Positions 11,620-22,706 of a stretch of DNA of 64,000 nucleotides are shown here, piece after piece. Numbering within the stretch: position 1 is the first letter of the stretch; every line of letters begins with the position of its first letter. Where the stretch lies: the NCBI GenBank assembly GCA_030035585.1, contig CM057481.1:57855128-57919127 (forward strand), given 5' to 3'. The position numbers and the translations under genes were made by a program. The DNA comes from Dugong dugon (Eukaryota > Chordata > Mammalia > Sirenia > Dugongidae). The notes under the pieces were generated by a model. The model searched no databases. It saw only the letters and a program-made list of their open reading frames with translations, and was not told the origin of the DNA.

Positions 11620-12134
11620 GGACAACTGATTTTGAACAAGGGGTCGAAGTCCATTAAATGGGAAGAAACAGCCTCTTTAACAAATGGTGCTAGCAAACTT
11701 GGATATCCACTTGCAGAAAAATTAAACAGGACCTGTACCTCACACCATACACAAAAACTAACTCAAAATGGATCAAAGACCTAAATGTTAAAGCTAAAAC
11801 TGTAAAGTTCTTGGAAGAAAACATAGGGACAAAGCTATGGGACCTAATTTTTTTCAGAAATAGATTATTAATCAGAACTACAAATGCACAAACAGAAGAA
11901 GATAAATTAGATAACTAAGACCTCATAAAAATTGAATACTTATGACTTTATCAAAAGAGTAAAAAGACAACCTACCTCCTGTGAAAAAATATTTGGGAAC
12001 GAGATATCTGACAAGGGTCTAATGTCTAAAATATACAGAAAACTTCAACAATGCAACAACAAAAAAGACAAACAACCTAATTAAAAAATGGGGAAAGGAC
12101 ATGAACAGACACTTCATCAAAGAGGACTGTCTTA

Positions 12135-12924
12135 ACTTGTACAAGGAAAGGTCATGGAAGCTCCATAGACACATCTAAACTCCCTGAGGGACCGAATTGC
12201 TGGGCAGAGGACTGTGGGGACCATGGTTTCAGGGAACATCTAACTCAATCGGCGTAACACAGTTTATAAAGAAAATGTTCTACCTTCTACCTTGGTGAGT
12301 AGTGTCTGGGGTCTTAAAAGCCTGTGAATAGCCATCTAAGATACTCCAGTAGTCTCACCCCTTTGGGAGCAAGGGAGAATGAAGAAAACAAGATATAAGG
12401 GAAAGATTAGTCCAAAGGGCTAATGAACCGCAATTACCACGGCCTCCACCAGACTGAGTCCAGTACAGCTAGATGGTGCCCAGCTACCACCACTGACTGC
12501 TCTGACAGGGATCACAACAGAGGGTCCTGGACAGAGCTGGAGAAAAATGTAGAACTAAATTCTAACTCACGAAAAAATACCAGACTTAACTGATCTGACA
12601 GAGACTGGAGAAACCCGGAGAGTATGGCCCCCGAACACCCTTTTAGCTCAGTAATGAAGTCACACCTGAGGTTCACCGTTCAGCCGAAGATTAGACAGGC
12701 CCGTAAAACAAAATGAAACTAATGGGACACAACAGTCCAGGAAGAAGGACTAGAAGGCAGGAGGGGACAGGAAAGCTGGTAATAGGGAACCCAAGATTGA
12801 GAAGGGACAGTGCTAACATACTGTGGGGTTAACCATTGTCATAAAACAATATGTGTACTAACTGTTTAATGAGAAACTGTTCTGTAAATCTTCATCTAAA
12901 GTACAATAAAAAAAGAAAAAAAAA
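12135..12924 (+). mobile_element. L1 insertion consisting of 3' UTR only
   Basis: The sequence matches the young L1 3' UTR from the block seen at about 5713 to the end, including 'gtcttaaaagcctgtga' and the final 'tctaaagtacaataaaa'. It carries a single tail module. The 12-bp duplication AGGACTGTCTTA (12123-12134 and 12925-12936) is perfect and spans the LTR edge, showing that it inserted after the LTR. Confidence 0.9.
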
Positions 12925-12929
12925 AGGAC

Positions 12930-13427
12930 TGTCTTAGATATCTGGCGCTGCTATAACAGAAGTACCACAAGCAGATGGCTTTAACAAAGAGAAATTTATT
13001 CTCTCATGGTCCAGTAGGCTACAAGTCCAAATTCAGGGCATCAGCTCCAGGAGGAGGCTTTCTCTCTCTGTCGGCTCTGGAGGAAGGTCCTTGTGATGCA
13101 TCAGTCTTCCCTTGGTCTGGAGCATCTCAGCACAGGAACCTCAGGTCCAAAAGATGCACTCTGCTCCCAGTACTACTTTCTTTGTGGTATGAGGTTACCA
13201 TGTCTTTCTGCTTGCTTCTCTCTTTTGTACCTCAGAAGACACTTTCTAAGCTTGTAAATCTCATCAATATAACTGCCACTAATCTATCTTATTACATCAT
13301 AGTGATAGGATTTAGTGATAGGGAAATCACATCAGATTACAAAATGGTACACAATCATACAATACCGGGAATCATGACCTAGCCAAGTTGACAGAGATTT
13401 TTGGGGGACACAATTCAATCCGTGACA
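12930..13427 (-). mobile_element. Solo LTR, MaLR-like (copy 2)
   Basis: This 498-bp LTR is closely similar to copies 1 and 3 and reads on the minus strand. Its original left edge, with AGGAC (12123-12127), was separated from the body by the L1 3' UTR insertion. AGGAC also follows the right edge (13428-13432). The L1 ORF2 on both sides is continuous across the duplication, confirming the insertion boundaries. Confidence 0.87.
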
Positions 13428-14307
13428 AGGACATTCAAGTGGCCTACAAACACATGAAAAAATGTTTGTAATCATTAGCCATTAGAGAGATGCAAATCAA
13501 AATTACAATTAGATGTCATCTCACCCCTGTTAAAATGGCACTGATTTAAAAAAAAACCCAAAACAGAAAACAACAAATGCTGGTGAGGATGTGGGGAGAT
13601 TGGAACACTTGTCCACAGCTGATGGGATGTAAAATGATACAACCATTATGGAAAATCGTATGGAGCTTCCTCAAAAAACTAGAAATTGAACTGTGCTGTG
13701 ATCCAGCAATCCTACTTCTAGGCCTATACCCTAGAGATGTAGTAGAAGAGACGCAAGCAGACATATGCACACCTATGTGCATTGTAGCACTACTCACAGT
13801 ACCAAAAAGATGTAAACAACCTAAGAGCCCGTCAATGGATGAATGGAAAAACAAAATGTGGTGCATACATACAATGGAATACTATGTAGCCATAAAGAAT
13901 GACAAGTCCTCGAAACATAACATGAATGACTCTGGAGGCCATCATGCTGAGTGAAATAAATCAATCACAAAAGGACAAATATTACATGTTCTCTCTTTTA
14001 TAAAAAAAAGACAAGAATAGTTATATATACAGAGACCAGTGTTCATTAGTGGTTACTGTGGATGGATGGGAGAAGAGAGGAGAAGGGGTATCACTCTCTA
14101 GATAGTAGACACTTGGTATTTTTAGTGATGGAATATGTAACACTGAATGCAGGTGAAGTGTGCACAGCTTGACCTAGTAAATTATATCACTAAGATGTAC
14201 CCAAGTGAAAAAAAAAAAATCAAAAAACCTTTTGTAATTGTGATCGCATTTTTAATTTTTCAACGACCACCACAAAATATATATGTGCAGGTATATATGT
14301 ATATGGG

Positions 14308-14462
14308 GCCCTGGTGGCACAGTGGTTAAGAGCTCAGCTGCTAAAGAAAATGTCGGCAGTTTGAATCCACCATCCGCTGCTTGGAAACCCAAGGGGCAGT
14401 TCTGCTCTGTCCTACAGGATCGCTATGAGTCGGAATCAACTCAACAGCAACGGGTTTTTTTT
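14308..14462 (+). mobile_element. AfroSINE, short form
   Basis: This plus-strand copy starts 'gggccctggtggcacagtgg' (tRNA-like head with A and B box-like blocks). It ends with the 'cgctatgagtcggaatcaact' tail block followed by 'caacgggttttt'. Similar AT-rich flanks (gtatatatgtatatg and gtatatacatatatg) may be a decayed duplication. Confidence 0.9.
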
Positions 14463-14501
14463 GGCTTTGTATATACATATATGAATACTTATATGTCGAC
14501 T

Positions 14502-14672
14502 ACAGTGCTGTCGAGTCAATTCTGACTCATAGCAACCCTGTAGGACAGAGTAAAAGTGCCTGATAGGGTTTCCAAGGCTGTAAATCTTTATTAGAGCAGA
14601 CTGCCACATCTTTCTTCCATGGAGTGGCTGGTGGGTTTGAACAGCCGACCTTTCGGTCATGTCACCAGGGCT
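14502..14672 (-). mobile_element. AfroSINE, long form
   Basis: The tail-first sequence 'gtgctgtcgagtcaattctgactcatagcaaccctg' marks the minus strand. Between tail and head it contains the extra block 'ctgccacatctttcttccat', absent from short-form copies. The head is somewhat truncated. No clear duplication was found. Confidence 0.85.
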
Positions 14673-14835
14673 CATTTGCATGGAACATACTTACGTTAAA
14701 AAATATACGTTATTCAGTGTTTTTCTGAAATTCAACTATAACTTGGTATCTTTTCATTTCTCTTTGCTAAATCTGGCAACCCAAAAGGGGGGAGCGGTTT
14801 TGGTTGACTAGACCCTCAAAGTGTCATCCTTATAA

Positions 14836-14977
14836 CCAGCAGCAGCAGCAACATCTGGGAGTTTGTAGTTTGCTAGAACTGTAGAATCTCAGGCCTCCTC
14901 CAAGACCTACTGAATCACGATTTGCATTTTAATAAGAATTCCCAAATGCTGCACATTAACATTTGAGAAACATTAAG
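14836..14977 (-). mobile_element. MER5A-like hAT fragment
   Basis: 'accagcagcagcagcaacatctgggag', 'agacctactgaatca' and 'acatttgagaaacatt' fit the reverse complement of MER5A, a mammal-wide non-autonomous hAT-Charlie transposon. It is old and lacks coding capacity. Identification is from remembered consensus. Confidence 0.75.
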
Positions 14978-15398
14978 CCAAAGAAGATGGACATTCTTGG
15001 GATCTTGAGAGCGCAGGTTCAGTCTGAAGAGGCAGCTGCTATCAGCTCTAGCCAATTGTTGCCATACAGCAATGTGGGCCCAGTGCTGCCAGATTTTGTT
15101 CTTTCTCAAAAGAAGCTGAAAATCTGGATTATATATATAAAACTTCTTGATTTACAAATGTTGGCAAGCAATTCAAGTTGTCCTAAATACTTTGTGAGGC
15201 AAATAAAACAAGCTTATACCCAGTTTGTGGGCCATCCATTTTGCTACCATTGATCTAAAACAATTCCTTCAGAGGTTCTTGGATGTAAAATTTTATAAAG
15301 GTCACAAAATGACTGAATGAAAATGACTGAACCCTCACTCCATAATGAGAACTATATCCAGCTTAGCAAAGAGTCAATATAAGTATGAATGAGTTGCT
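14978..15398. other. Unassigned sequence
   Basis: I recognise no element or gene here. Open frames are short and have no protein-like motif. Confidence 0.5.
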
Positions 15399-15645
15399 AT
15401 GTGTGTGCACGTGAGTATGTGTGTTTGTGGATATGTACACGTGTCCAAATACCTGCTTAGAACCAGGATATCTGTAGCAGATACATTTGCATGGGCATGT
15501 GTGCATTTGTGTGCGCATGTATGTGTGCACGTTTGCGTGTGTGTGTGTGCAAATTTGTGGGCAAGCTCAGATGTGCATGGGCATATGGACATGTGTTTGT
15601 GCAAGGGTGTGCATGTGTGCATAGGTGTGTGCATGGGTAGTTACA
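15399..15645 (+). repeat. Imperfect TG/TGCA-rich low-complexity tract
   Basis: About 245 bases are dominated by tgtg, tgca and gtgcat steps with scattered interruptions, an old dinucleotide repeat. The His/Thr- and Val/Cys-rich frames on both strands come from this composition. Alternating purine-pyrimidine runs could adopt Z-DNA, which is inferred from sequence. Confidence 0.8.
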
Positions 15646-17311
15646 ATGAGGCTCTAGTATTTCACTTTTCTTCTGTTTTTACTTAGCAGCTGTTGAAAAT
15701 CTTTAGCCAGATCTTCTAATCTTCTCTTTAAGTATCTTGTGCCCTCCCGACACCCCATCCCTAGGGTAGCCAATTCCTCATTGCAGGGATCTTGTTACTT
15801 TCCTTAGAAGAACTATAGCCTCAAATGCAGATAACCCTTTAAGTAGGTTTCTTTTTTCCCTCTAATATTTAAAGGAAGATGCCCTGTGATTCCTCTGCAG
15901 ATTGGCTTCTCTTTCTGATCACGTGGTCCTGCAGCTTTCTGTCTCTTTCCCTCAGAGCTTTTTAGCTGCGCTATTTATATTCTGCTGGGGCTGCAAACAG
16001 AGTGATTTTCATACCCCATTCCTTTGGAGGGACAAGCAGATCAAGTCCAACCTGTATGTATCTTTCTGACTGTTAGAAATAGACTCGGTAAGACCCTCCT
16101 TCTCTGATGTAAGAGCCTATAATTTTGCAGCATGACTGTATTATCCCCTGTGGTATGTTGACTGTGACGAAATGGGTGAACTACAGATGTACATATGGGC
16201 ACATATGGGCCCTACGTGTCTGCATAACCGTGTCCACTCAGCCAGGGGTGTATGCCAGTGCATGAACCATAGAGGCTCCATCAATGCTTCTGTGTCCAAT
16301 GGTCAGGCTACTAAGCATCTGAGTGGTCAGAATCCCTTCAATGTGGGGTGGGCAGTGGTTTGGGGGGAAATAGTTCCTTCTGTGTGAGCAGAATCTCTCC
16401 AGAGACTTGACCTCTGCTGGACAGACTGGTTTATTAGACTGGATAAATGACATTTGCCAATACTTCTCTCTAGTTTACAGGAAAGAGAGTTCCATTCACT
16501 TATACTAGAGCCAGGTTTATAAAAATTTCCATTAGTATTCCTAGCTGCAGGAAAGACTTTACTCATAACCCCTGGTGTGAACATATTTCTTCAAAATAAA
16601 CTATTATGTGTTTAAAATTCACATGAATTATGCTCTTTACTATGTCCATGCTTGCTAAGTTTTTCAGTTTCAGATTGCATGGATACATTGGCAGCTTTTC
16701 TTTAGTACCGTTAAATATACTTTAATACCTAGTGAAGCATAGCTTTAATAGATATGTTAGTAGTTTGTTCATTAGCTGCTTTTTACTTGCTTTCTAAATT
16801 TTCTTTGGACAATGAATACTAATAAGAAAAATCGTACTTATAGTTAAAATAGAAGGACATTGTAAAACATTTTGTTCACTTAAAACATGCTCATAAAATC
16901 TTTTTTTCCCTTAGTATTGTTATGAAATAGTTTCTTTACCTTTCTGATTGTAGTTTGATTTGTCAGCGATTTCAATAGTGTCAGCCAAGCATTTTTTCAC
17001 TTTTTACAAGCCTGTTATACTTGTTTTCTACAGTGAATACACACAAGTGAATATAACCAGGCTACATGTTCTTTGGCAGTAAATGTGGCATTCTGGGACA
17101 CGTTAAGAACTCTAGTTTGTTTCTTACTTAAGTGGCCCAAAAGAGATAAGAAAGCTTCCAAAAGGGTTTAACTCACTTCCAGAGAAAAATCTAGCTCACC
17201 CATTCACAAATAAAAAAATACAGACACTTTGAGCAAGCTTTATGGTTGCAATATGTGAGAGTATCTATTCCCTTTACTTTCCCCTTGTGAAAATCAGATA
17301 TAATTGAACAT
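15646..17311. other. Unassigned, repeat-poor sequence
   Basis: No repeat family, exon-like frame or RNA gene could be recognised in this 1.7-kb stretch. Composition is ordinary AT-rich mammalian DNA. Short frames near 16200-16600 lack supporting motifs. Confidence 0.5.
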
Positions 17312-17470
17312 TTATGTTAGTTGTTGTTGTTGTTAGATGCCGTGGAGTTGGTTCCGACTCATAGCGACCCTATAGGACAGAACAGAACTGCCCTGTAGGG
17401 TTTCCAAGGAGCAGCTGGTAAATTTGAACTGCCGATCTTTTGGTGAGCAGTCAAGCTCTTAATAACCTGT
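17312..17470 (-). mobile_element. AfroSINE, short form
   Basis: The left tail is (gtt)n followed by 'agatgccgtggagttggttccgactcatagcgaccctat'; the head is truncated or diverged at the right. TGAACAT occurs on both sides (17306 region and 17477 region), a possible short duplication. Its tail is the closest in the window to the RTE 3' end at 58.39 kb. Confidence 0.88.
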
Positions 17471-17584
17471 GTTTCCTGAACATGAAAACAAATCAAGTAC
17501 AGGCAATGTTGTCCCCTGGAATTTATCTGCATCTCTACATTTTTTTGCAGCCTATGTCTATGAAAGCAGAGTTGCAATTCATTC

Positions 17585-18385
17585 TTTTATTCATTCAACA
17601 AATGTCAATTGAGCACATACTGTGTAGATATGGCAATAACCAGAAGAGATATCGTCCCTACCTTCATGACATTTATATTTTCCTGGGAAAGATGAACAAA
17701 GAAAAATGTCAACAAACAAAACAATAGCAAATTTTAATAAGCAGAACAAAAGAAACACCCCAGAAGGGCTAGATCTAATTTAGATATAGCAATGAAGAAA
17801 GGTCTCTCCAAGGAGCAGATATTTTGGCTGAGATATGAAGGAGGAAGAGTGGATCAGGCTGAGGGAACAGCAGGCCTTGAAGTAGGAAATAACTTGAGGA
17901 ATGGATGTCCGAGAAGTGTAGCTGCATTGCTGTTGACCCTGTAGGAAATGAGGTTACAGAGAACCAGAGGCCAGATCTCAGGGGCTCTTGTGACTTTAAT
18001 GGGTTTGGATTTTAATCTAAATGCAAAAGGAAGTCATTGAAGGTTTTAAGTAGCTGACCAGCATAATCTGATTATTCTTGCTGTTTTGTGGAAATGGATT
18101 ACAGGAGGTCAAGAACAGGAAGATAATTAAAAAAAAAAAAAAAACCTTTTTTAAGAAGACAGGCAAGCAGAGATGATGGCCTGAGCCAGGATGGAGCTAG
18201 AGAGAATTGACAAATTCAAGATACACATTGGAAGGGAGAATCGACAAATTCGAGATTTATTTTGGAAGGGAGAACTGACAGATAAGGATTTGCAGGTAGG
18301 AAGAAAAGTAAAGGGAGGAAGCAAGAATAACTCCTCCGTTTCTGGCTTGAGCATCCACGTGGATCTTGGTGCTTTTTACTAACAT
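17585..18385 (+). repeat. Ancient mammal-wide repeat, family uncertain
   Basis: The order 'caacaaatgtcaattgagcac', 'ggtctctccaaggagcag...', 'aacagcaggcctt', 'gggtttggattttaatct' and 'aggaagtcattgaaggtttt' follows a repeat present across mammals that I know by sequence but cannot name securely. Related pieces lie at 27896, 33000, 56225 and 57165. An A-run (18129-18147) and a partial internal duplication near 18205-18290 are visible. No coding capacity. Confidence 0.55.
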
Positions 18386-20083
18386 GTGCCAGATTACTTT
18401 CATTTCTTATATCTGCATAAGGACTGTGGCAAGTATTGTTACTTACTAGTGTTTCAGCTGGTGTTGAAATATACACGAGACATTTGTCTTTTATCTCATG
18501 CTTCGCTGTTTTCTGTTTAATCAAAAGTGAAGTGACTGCTGTTACATGATACATTATATGGATAATGTTGATATGAGACACCGTTTTTAAAAACAAGGAA
18601 AAGACCTCTCTCTGTCTGTCTTTAGTTCAGCTGTCATTGGGTACCTTGGCCTTGGGTCAGACTGATGGGTATAAAAGGGGCCCCTATCACTCCTGTCACT
18701 TGCTCTGGCCCTGCCAGCCCTGAATGCCCCTCTCATTAGCACAGACCTTAGAGACAGGGAAGACAAATAAGAAGATCTCTACTCTTAAAAGCAATTTCTT
18801 ATACATACCTAGTGGATGTGACACTAACCTTTATCATGGAGAAATAAACCCACGAACTGATGTAAAGCTTTGTTTCAAGTACCCGTTGTGTGGTCCATAA
18901 TTCATCCTGAAGGGCTGGTACTATGATAGCAAGAGTCCTCTTAAATAGATTCATAACAATATACAACTGTAGATTTCTGTTTTATACAGGTCAGTGGAGA
19001 ACCATCACTGCTGAATCAATGTAGCTAACTTCTTGAATGTCTAAATTTAAAAAGAATACATTCCTGCTAAGATTCCTATCAGCTCTTTCTGATTATGTTT
19101 CATAAAAGCAATTTCTCGTAAGGTGGGCTTTTAAAAGGACCAATTTTCTGCTTCTCTTGACTATATGAGACATTCAGGAATTAATGAAAAAAGCAATGCC
19201 TGTCTGGTTTATATGTATCACAGTCTTATTTCTGCATAAATTCTCACAGGTCAACTTAGAAAATAGTTCAGGGTCAAAATCTCATCTAGTCACCTAGATT
19301 AAAAACTAATTTCTCTAAAGTGTATCCTATATTGAAGCTTTTTCATGCAAATAAATAGCAAGGGCCTCATCCTCTCTTCCTTTATTAGTTGGGCATGTCA
19401 TGAATTTGAACAGAACATTTTGTTCTGTACTCTAATTACATGCATTATCAGGAAAAGTCTATTCCTTGCATACATATCATCAGATGCTGCTCTGAGAGTA
19501 GGGTTCCATCATCGGGCTCGTCACGGCACTTCATTGTAATATTGACAGTTTAATCTTTTTGTTTCATACAAGATTAAAAGCCTCATGATATCCATTTCTT
19601 CACAGCTTGGATGGTGAATCCAGTTGGACTCAGTCTGTATCTGAGTGCCATCTCTGTTGTGAAGATGGGCTCCATTTCCCCAAATATACTAAGTAATTAT
19701 CTACCGTTATGGCGAAAAAACTGTGTTGATGAGGAAACCCAAGAAAACTGATTTTCTAAAAAATAATGTTTACTCAAAACTCACTGGCTGAACAAGAGGA
19801 ATCAATGATATCCTTTCCCTTCAAACGAAGTGGCAAACCAGAATTGTCACCCACTAACTTGGGCGATTTAAAGACATTGTTCTATCTGGTCATTTAGTTT
19901 ATTGGCTGTTGAAACATGATGGCTACCTTTGAAATGAAATGCCTTTTCAAAGCCCTTTATTGGATCTCAGGATATGTCAGTTAAAAAAAAAAAAAAAAAA
20001 GACTGAATAAAAGGAAGAAAAAGAAACAGAATTTGGATACAAAGAAAAATGGTCTTCACTCAAACTATTTATTAAAATGATAG
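18386..20083. other. Unassigned, repeat-poor sequence
   Basis: No recognisable element or exon. A TATA-like TATAAAAGGGG lies at 18670-18680, but no open frame, CpG-rich segment or splice-like structure follows it. Confidence 0.5.
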
Positions 20084-20085
20084 TA

Positions 20086-20639
20086 CAGGTATGCATTGCT
20101 TAACATCCATGATACGTTCTGTGATATAGGACACTACATTACTCGTACGTTGCGTGAACACCTGTGTCCTTGGGTCTCTGGGCTCCTGGGTGCACAGGCC
20201 TTGGGGGCTGCAGCCCAGGCAGCACCTGCTGCAGACACCTCAGGTGAGCTCTCAGCGGGTCCCTCAAGGCTGTCACCACCTTCTCTGCTAAGCCACATGC
20301 AGGGAAGGCCAGCTTGCTCGTAAGAACCTGACAACCTAACCAGGGAGAAGATGGTGTGGGCCAATGAGTTCAAAGGTGCCCGAGCCAGGGCCGGGGCGTC
20401 TGAGCACATACCTTTCCATTGGCCGCCTAAGAGACCACACTGGGCAAAAGGAGCCAAGGCTGAGCTGCCATCATCACAGACTAGGTAACTTCTGGGCCAC
20501 TCACAGCAGTCAGGCAAAAGTGGGGCTCTGACATCTAGGTGGGTCTGGCATCCTAGCATTCAGACACCAGGGTGCCCTGGTCCACGGACATGTATGTGGT
20601 TGGACATTGCCCAAATGGGCATTAAGTGACACGTACCTG
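20086..20639. mobile_element. TA-flanked inverted-repeat DNA transposon (Tigger/pogo-like), 554 bp
   Basis: The left end CAGGTATGCATTGCTTAAC and the complement of the right end (attaagtgacacgtacctg) agree at about two thirds of positions over 19-21 bases. Both ends abut TA, the target duplication of the Tc1/mariner/pogo superfamily. The 'gcattgcttaac...gatacgttctgtga' start resembles mammalian Tigger-type elements. The interior (20150-20560) is unusually GC-rich and unlike the ends. No transposase frame is visible; the 141-residue minus frame has no transposase motif. Confidence 0.65.
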
Positions 20640-20641
20640 TA

Positions 20642-22007
20642 CAGCACACTACGTCTGTGAGTTAGCAAGTCACAAATAAGAAATATGGGAACATGTAGTG
20701 CTGTTGGAATTTAAATTATGTGCCAGCTTTCCATCAGAAATGCAACCATAGTTTAGAGTTAGGCTCTTTGGGCAGATTTATGATTCAGTAAACAAACAAA
20801 AAGACTTTCTTGACTGCAGTGCCAGCTGCAAGAAAAGAACCCCGTGGATTGGAGGGTACGTTGGAGAACTTAGGTGGCTTATTCCTCTCATTCAATATAC
20901 GTACATATTTCACCCATATGTATTCATATTGAGGACCAAATTATCGTGAATGAGAGTCAACATATCCCATCTGAACGTACTGAAACACCATGTGTCAGAA
21001 TAGCTGTAGACTGGGATGTTGGGAGGGGGAAGCACTTTTCAATTCTTTGTAGTCCTGTGAAATTTCTAGTTTAATTTCTGGACTGCGTCATGGGTGTTAT
21101 TTCATAGCTGAGATAATATTCCAACAAGTATCTAGTACTGTGCAAATAAGGACATTCTTTGGTACTTGATAAAAATGAACAGAGTGGATTTGAATAGAAA
21201 TGAAAGATTTGAAGAGTAACTTTGAATATTTGAGAAAGTATTTTTTGTACTTTGAAAGGAGCAGCAGACAGCTTCCCTGTTGTCTGATAGGGGCTTCCTC
21301 TTACCTTGTCTTCTCTGGAATGATAGTGGGCATTGTCGCACCCCCATTTTTACCAACATCACAACAGTCACTTTGAGAAATATGAAATCCCTGGAAGCTT
21401 TTTAGGGATCTCAGGCTTTTTCACCCAAAAGGTGTAGAGGCAGATGATAATGTTATAGGGTCAGGCAATGGAAAGATTGGTCATCTAGTTTTCTTTGCAC
21501 AGGTAGTCCTAAATAGTTGATGGTAGTAGGCGATTCCACTAGCTCTTGTCACTGGAGTTGATCAAGTTCAGCTGCTCTTTGTTATTGCATGCCTTGGAAT
21601 ATTCTCTTTGTACTCTGATTGTTACCCTAAGCCTACCCACACTTTAGGATGATTCCTAAGAGATTTTTAAGAAGGCTTACTGTCTGTCTCCATAACCTTT
21701 CTCTGCTCAGACAAACTGAGGTACTTAGGGTGAGAGTTTGAAGATTGAGTCTGGCTATTATTCGCTGGGTGCAATGATCTCAAAGCCCAATTTGTTAGAA
21801 GTTTTTGTTTGAATTCCAAAGATTTACTCTGGGAAAAAATGAATTAGTCAAAAACAATGACCCCTTTCATCCCTTCTCTTGAAAACTAGAATGATCTGTC
21901 ATATGCACTCCTCAAATTACCGGTATAAAGCAATGAGTGGCAGCTGAATATTTATCAGACAGTAAGAATACTTTTCAGGAAAGGATATTTCTTGACCATT
22001 TTGAAAT
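20642..22007. other. Unassigned, repeat-poor sequence
   Basis: Nothing could be recognised in this 1.4 kb apart from an A-rich patch. No convincing exon or RNA gene. Confidence 0.5.
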
Positions 22008-22164
22008 AGCAAGTACCGTGGTTAAGTGTTCAGCTGCTAACCAAAAGTTTGGTAGTTCGAATCCACCAGCCACTCTTCAGAAACCCTATGGGGATGTTCT
22101 ACTCTGTCCTATAGGGTTGCTATGAGCTGAAATTGACTCTATAGCAATGGGTTTGGCATTTTTG
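22008..22164 (+). mobile_element. AfroSINE, short form
   Basis: It contains 'tggttaagtgttcagctgctaacc', 'gtagttcgaatccaccagcc' (B-box-like) and the tail block 'tcctatagggttgctatgagc'. The first bases of the head are missing or diverged. It is followed at once by an RTE fragment. Confidence 0.88.
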
Positions 22165-22176
22165 TTTCTCAACCTT

Positions 22177-22706
22177 GTTAATTTCTGTCAGGTCGGCTCC
22201 AATTCATGACGACCTTAGGTATAACAGAAATATTGCCTTATCCTATGCCGTCTTCATGATCACTGATACGTTTAAGTCCATTGTTAAGGCTGTTGTGTCA
22301 GTCCATCTCGTTGCAGGTTTCCTTCATTTTCAGTGACCCTCCATTTATACCAGACATGATGTCCTTCTCTAGTTATGGCTCTTGTCTGATGACGTGTCCG
22401 AAGCAAGTGAGCCAAAGTCTCACCGTCCTCATTTCTAAGGAGCGTTCCAGTTGTATTTCTTCTAAGACTGATTTGTTGGTTCTTCTAGCAGTCTATGATA
22501 TATTCAATATTCTTCAACACCACAATTCCAATGCATCAATTCTTCTGTCTTCCCTTCTCATTGTCCAGCTTTCGTATGTATATGAGGTGATTGAAAAGAT
22601 CATGGCTTGGGTCAGGTCACTTTCGTCATCAAAGTGACATCTTTACTTTTTTGGACTTTAAAGAGGTATTTTGCAGCAAATATGCCCAATGCAATATGTT
22701 GTTTGA
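22177..22706 (-). mobile_element. RTE LINE, 5'-truncated 3' end
   Basis: 530 bases align in order with the 3' part of the RTE at 58.4-58.95 kb (3' UTR and last part of the reverse transcriptase frame, on the minus strand). A perfect 12-bp duplication TTTCTCAACCTT flanks it (22165-22176 and 22707-22718). It inserted next to the AfroSINE tail. The coding part is too short and broken to function. Confidence 0.9.

Larger units (their letters stand above)
10741..13950 (+). pseudogene. L1 ORF2 remnant of the older copy
   Basis: Endonuclease traces lie at 10770-11250 and 11436-11573 (LNVNGLNTP-like start, CLQETRL-like block). From 11620 the sequence is the post-reverse-transcriptase part of ORF2. 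The final cysteine-rich region (13577-13954) reads out of frame in places; where other copies have CWRGC it has the related 'tgctggtgaggatgtgg'. All reverse transcriptase motifs are lost in the deletion at 11574. Three insertions (SINE, LTR, L1 3' UTR) split what remains. Confidence 0.8.
6894..14218 (+). mobile_element. Older, nearly full-length L1, heavily interrupted
   Basis: The order is that of a complete L1: 5' UTR (about 6894-8536), ORF1 (8537-9817), inter-ORF spacer, ORF2 endonuclease start (about 10740), ORF2 3' part, 3' UTR and an A-rich end near 14208-14218. It is cut by AfroSINEs (8325-8493, 11263-11423), a solo LTR (10059-10578) and a second LTR carrying an L1 3' UTR (12128-13427). 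A deletion of the central ORF2, reverse transcriptase included, is marked by an RTE scrap at 11574-11619. Divergence is clearly greater than in the copies at 3.3 and 38 kb. I found no convincing target-site duplication. Confidence 0.8.

Noticed and set aside
14308..14380. tRNA-like A and B boxes, as at other AfroSINE heads
   Set aside because: These are SINE promoters derived from a tRNA. No complete cloverleaf or tRNA 3' end is present, so no tRNA gene is called.
15399..15645. Possible CRISPR-like or satellite array
   Set aside because: There is no fixed-length repeat or spacer, only dinucleotide-rich DNA, and the genome is mammalian.
15374..15686. His/Thr-rich and Val/Cys-rich frames
   Set aside because: Products of the TG/TGCA low-complexity tract.
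18670..18680. TATA-like TATAAAAGGGG
   Set aside because: A single motif without an initiator context, CpG-rich segment or downstream exon. Chance occurrence is likely in 64 kb.
20134..20559. 141-residue minus-strand frame in the GC-rich segment
   Set aside because: GC-rich DNA has few stops. The frame has no domain, no repeats and no splice or promoter context, and it lies between transposon-like ends.
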